Source: Onchocerca volvulus
Lineage: Eukaryota; Nematoda; Chromadorea; Rhabditida; Onchocercidae
Direction of reading: 5' to 3'
Assembly (NCBI GenBank): GCA_000499405.2
Contig: HG738137.1
Location: forward strand, 11,778,121 to 11,842,120
DNA: 64,000 bases
Shown: positions 60,261-64,000 of the stretch, piece by piece
How the letters are laid out: every line of letters begins with the position of its first letter
How positions within the stretch are numbered: position 1 is the stretch's first letter
Program-made: the position numbers and the translations under genes
Notes under the pieces: model-generated
Database searches by the model: none
Told to the model about the DNA's origin: nothing
Seen by the model: the letters and a program-made list of their open reading frames with translations, nothing else

Positions 60261-62844
60261 GTAATTGACTATTCAATTGGTGGTTAAAGAAATTCGAACT
60301 GACAATAGTTTGATGATATTTTTGTCAGTTTGAAAGTAAATAATTACTAATTTTAGTTAAATGAAAGCGATTTTTAGCCTTTAAGAATCGAATTAATCAA
60401 TGTGAAATTTTATTTAACGGAAGTAAATAAGAAAGACATAAGTCAGAATGTATAAAATTTTCTCCCCATTAAAAAAATAGCAAAACGAGAAAAAGGATGA
60501 GAAAGCGATTTCCTCCTTTTTTTTTTTGATTCTCTTCGGACTTTTTTTTTTTTAATTTTTAAAGATTTTTCTTTTTTTTTTTTCAATTTTTGAAGATTCT
60601 AATTCTTTCAGCTTTTTAAAATTTATTAATGTTTAATCGCTTCAAATTTCTTTAAATTGTATATACAATGTGATCATTTTCGAACAATTAAAAATTAAAG
60701 AAATATTTAAGTCATTACTAATTTTATCTGAAATTTCCATTCATTTATTCGATAAATAATATTTTGATCATATTTTTTCGTAAAAAACATTTCAATAACT
60801 ATTTTCATCACAACATCAAATTGGATTTTAATCAGCCCTACAATGAAACATATCGATATAATGAAACTATTTCAATGTTTAGAATTCAAATTTAAAAACT
60901 TTACACACTTAAGTTTTGAAATAACCATTTTTCAAATCGGTTTTTAATTAATAATGTCGAACATACTTTAATTTTTTTTTTTTTCATTTTAATATTTGGG
61001 CATATATTTAATTTTCTCCTATTTGATATTTATTTGCTGTAACTTATACATATAAAATTATTATTACAAAAATTATTATCACTTAATTACTAATTTCTAA
61101 TCTTTAATAAAAATTTTAAGAATCACTAATTTTAATACAATTTAATCATGAGACATTTTAGCAATTTTCGATTTTCCATATCTAAAATTAAAAAGGAATT
61201 CATATTTTCATCGGCGTTTTTCCGCTAAATATATCAGAAAAGAAAAAACGATTATATTGTAATTAAAATGCGATATATTTGATATTTACTATCTGCTGAT
61301 TTTTTTTTTTGTAATGATTTAAAAAAAAAATGTTTTTTTTTGTTCAAAAATTTTTCTATACAAATAAACAATTTAGATTTATTATCAATTATTTCGATTG
61401 TCTTATGATATGAATCAAATACTAATTTTTTTTTTTTGTGACATTTCATTTTAACGCAAAAATTTTATGCTTTAATCATTTTTGTCCACTTTTTTATCAT
61501 CAGTCATTATTATAATGAAACATATGGAGAGGTTTCAATTGTAAACAGAATAATTGTATTGCATTACTAGAAAATTTAAAACGTAAGTCGCCCATTGTCA
61601 TTAGCTTTTATTATCATTCTTATCATCAGGTTTTATTATCATTTACTATCATTAGGTTTTATTATCACTACGCATTTATTTTCCAATAACATCAAAATGA
61701 CAACAAAAATCAAGTAAACCTGCTCTCATCATCATCATCATCATCATTTTTCTATGAGCTAACAATAAATTCTTCGATGTATTACTCTTACTCTTCCATC
61801 TTTTTAAACCAATCAAAGAAAATTTCACTTTATTTAAAATCGACTATCTAACCAGTCCGTCAACCAACCGGTTTATTTCATTAGCATTCCTATTAATTGA
61901 ATCCGGTCAGTACAGTTAAATTCACTCATTCAATCAAATAGTTTAGTCTGTAATTTCGTTATCTATCAATCAATAAGTCAGTTGGTTTCAATTAGTTACT
62001 TAATCGTAATTAATTAGTTCATTTCATTAATCATTTTAATCTTAGCTAGTTTATTCAATCTCTCAATTCGTTATTCAATTTTAGTTCGTCAATTTCGTTT
62101 TCATTTCAATCTAAAACAAACTTACCTTACTTATTCTGTTGACATTTCATTCTGTTCTATTGAAAATAAATGAAATGTAATGATTGCGAATGCATTACGA
62201 AGCTCAATTCGTGACAACTATATTTGTGCTAAATTTTTGTCTTTTACGATGTTTTATTCCAATTCAACAAATTTCTTCAATTTACAATTTCAATTCTAAA
62301 TAGCTTCAATTTTTTTGTTTTTCAAATATTGTAAATCGTAAAATAAAAAAAAAATTTCCATTAAAAAAAAGTTTTTTTTTAAAATGCAATTGAAAATGAA
62401 AGAAGTTTGCAAAAAATTTTCAGAAAAAAAACAATTTTTTAAATATTTATTGTCAATAATCATTTTGTGCTGCTTATTGATGTAATAAATTAATACAAAG
62501 CATGTGATATTTCTTTATTTTTTTATTTTTTTTTTCAATTATTAATTTATAATTGTTTATAAAATTTCTCGCCTATTTAAACTTTCTAAAATTTTTGTCA
62601 AGATTGTGCACTCTTAAATCATTTTAAATTTTCAAACTTCAAATTTTTTTCTTGATCCAATTTCACAATTTATTTTCAGTGTACTAATATGTTATAGGCA
62701 AATTTAATTTCTCTATTTTTTTCAAGTACATATTTTTTTTTTTACCTGTCAAATGTTTTGAATTGAAATTAATTTCTTTTTTGTTACATCGATTATTTTT
62801 TTGGCAATACGACTGATGATGTTTTTGATGTAAAAAATTCCACA
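60261..62844. other. Intergenic region with low-complexity tracts
   Basis: No exon was seen. 61590-61680 holds several TATTATCATT/AGGTTTTATTATCA repeats, 61726-61748 a (CAT)n run, and 61850-62110 a quasi-repetitive stretch of TCAATCAAT/TTAGTT words. The end presumably contains the promoter of the next gene. Confidence 0.4.
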
Positions 62845-64000
62845 ATGCAAATTCAACGATATATTCTGCATTTCTGGTCGACTACTTCAGTAATTTATAT
62901 TTATATATTAGCTATTATATTTGCTTCTGTCAATGATGCCACTGCTAATTTGTCAACAAATTTGAAAGCATCAACCAATTCGACAATTACTAAAAGGTAA
63001 GCTTAGCAACAAAATTTTTGTTAATCCGATGATTCAGTTCTTTTACAGTATACCGGCTGAATCCGGAAACCAAGGAACAGATGGAATTTCTTCGTGAATT
63101 AGCAAAAAATACACGAGTAAGTCATTTTTTGAATTCCATTAATTTAATTAATTCATTTTGGAGTAGTTGTGAAAATTATGAATCAATTATTGACAAAACG
63201 AATGATATATTGTAATTTATTTACTATTAGATTAAGTCAAAGGTAAGAAATCGTGGTTTTAGAAATTTAAGATGAGAAAGGATTTAAATTGACAATTTCT
63301 TTGCTTTATAAGCTTCGATTCACTTTCTCGACTTTTTAACTTTTCATCGTTTTTGCTATTTCTTAAATTACGAAAAATTTTGCATGAAAAATGTCCAACC
63401 AATTGAGCAATTGAAATTATACTGAATTCAGCTAACTAATTATACTTTTTATAGCTTAAATTCAATTGAAGTTAATTTAGTCTAATCTAATTCATAATTT
63501 AATTCATTTCAGTTCCATTTCTAAGAATTTTTTTTTTTTTTTTTTTTTAGTATCATAATAGTAAAGAACTCTTAATCGTCTAAAGCATTATATGATGTTT
63601 TTTTTCTTCACAAATATGAATCCTTCGCATCATGATTGTAGCAATGATAACGATAATAATAATGATGACGTTGATAATAATAATAATAAAAATAATAATA
63701 ATAATGGTGAAATAATAAACAATAATAATAACAATAATAACCAGAGTTTGGGAAATATATTCCTTCATGTAAAATCCGGAAAATATTATTGTATGCTAAG
63801 GAATAGAAAGTTTAATCAAAAATTATAAAATAGTAATTGATATTTGTTCCTAATCCATATATGCCTAAAGTTACAAAGCTATCATGCACTAATATCATGA
63901 AATATGTTTAGTTCAAATCATACTAATAAAAAGAAATTTAATATTTAAATTTAAATTTTAGTAAAATTATTTTTCGCCTTAAAAAATTTTTCATTTAAAA
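62845..64000 (+). CDS. Secreted protein, probably M14 metallocarboxypeptidase (5' part)
   Basis: Exon 1 is 62845-62996: ATG, a basic start, a hydrophobic core (VIYIYILAIIFASV) and then Thr/Asn/Ser-rich sequence, i.e. a signal peptide. Exon 2 is 63038-63116. Taking the acceptor GATGATTCAG at 63037 rather than TTTTACAG at 63048 keeps the frame open and gives VYRLNPETKEQMEFLRELAK. That resembles the activation peptide of M14 carboxypeptidases (VYR..P....Q..FL..L). The catalytic domain (HxxE zinc site) would lie beyond the window, so the call is provisional. The visible coding part ends at a GTAAGT donor (63117); the remaining 880 bp is intron. Confidence 0.5.
63640..63745. repeat. (GAT)n/(AAT)n trinucleotide tract
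   Basis: Nearly pure AAT, GAT and AAC trinucleotides. It produces an artefactual poly-Asn/Asp frame in the intron of the gene above. Confidence 0.8.

Noticed and set aside
63592..63828. 78-codon poly-Asn/Asp frame
   Set aside because: Trinucleotide repeat in an intron; no conserved domain or splice context.

Overview
The window is nuclear DNA of a nematode, most likely a filarial or related spirurid worm. It is very AT-rich, and its genes have small exons with GT..AG introns ending in TTTCAG/TTTTAG. The gene families have clear nematode counterparts (chk-2, calm-1/CIB, stl-1, shc-1, a ZP/cuticlin-like gene). One intron holds a fragment that reads like Wolbachia-type (alphaproteobacterial) DNA. 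All gene models were spliced by eye; each keeps reading frame across every junction, but no transcript was consulted.

Layout. 1-1688: no gene seen. 1689-15157 (-): Chk2-type FHA/kinase gene, 11 exons, with a 7.9 kb intron (5498-13404) packed with transposon debris. 15158-21291: upstream region of the next gene, containing an old tandem duplication that includes a broken copy of that gene's first exon. 21292-23305 (+): CIB-family EF-hand gene. 23536-23905: small inverted-repeat element. 24932-28272 (-): mitochondrial stomatin-like protein 2, nine exons. 28273-29539: divergent promoter region. 29540-33966 (+): Shc-type PTB-SH2 adaptor, eight exons; intron 6 carries about 0.7 kb of bacterial-looking sequence including the start of 5-aminolevulinate synthase. 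34251-47856 (+): ZP-domain transmembrane (cuticlin-like) gene, seven exons, beginning only 284 bp after the Shc stop and carrying two Helitron-related insertions in its introns. 47225-60260: a tandem duplication of the 3' part of the ZP gene, so that its last exon appears twice (47563-47856 and 57241-57534), with a third Helitron-related relic between the copies. 60260-62844: no gene seen. 62845 to the window end (+): first two exons of a secreted protein, probably an M14 metallocarboxypeptidase.

The genes do not form one pathway. They cover DNA-damage/meiotic checkpoint signalling (chk-2), calcium sensing at membranes (calm-1), inner-mitochondrial-membrane organisation (stl-1), phosphotyrosine signalling (shc-1) and apical extracellular matrix (ZP gene). 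The clearest oddities are the bacterial insertion in the shc-1 intron, the mosaic duplication of the ZP terminal exon, and a family of elements combining long terminal inverted repeats, a GC-rich hairpin and Helitron helicase relics.
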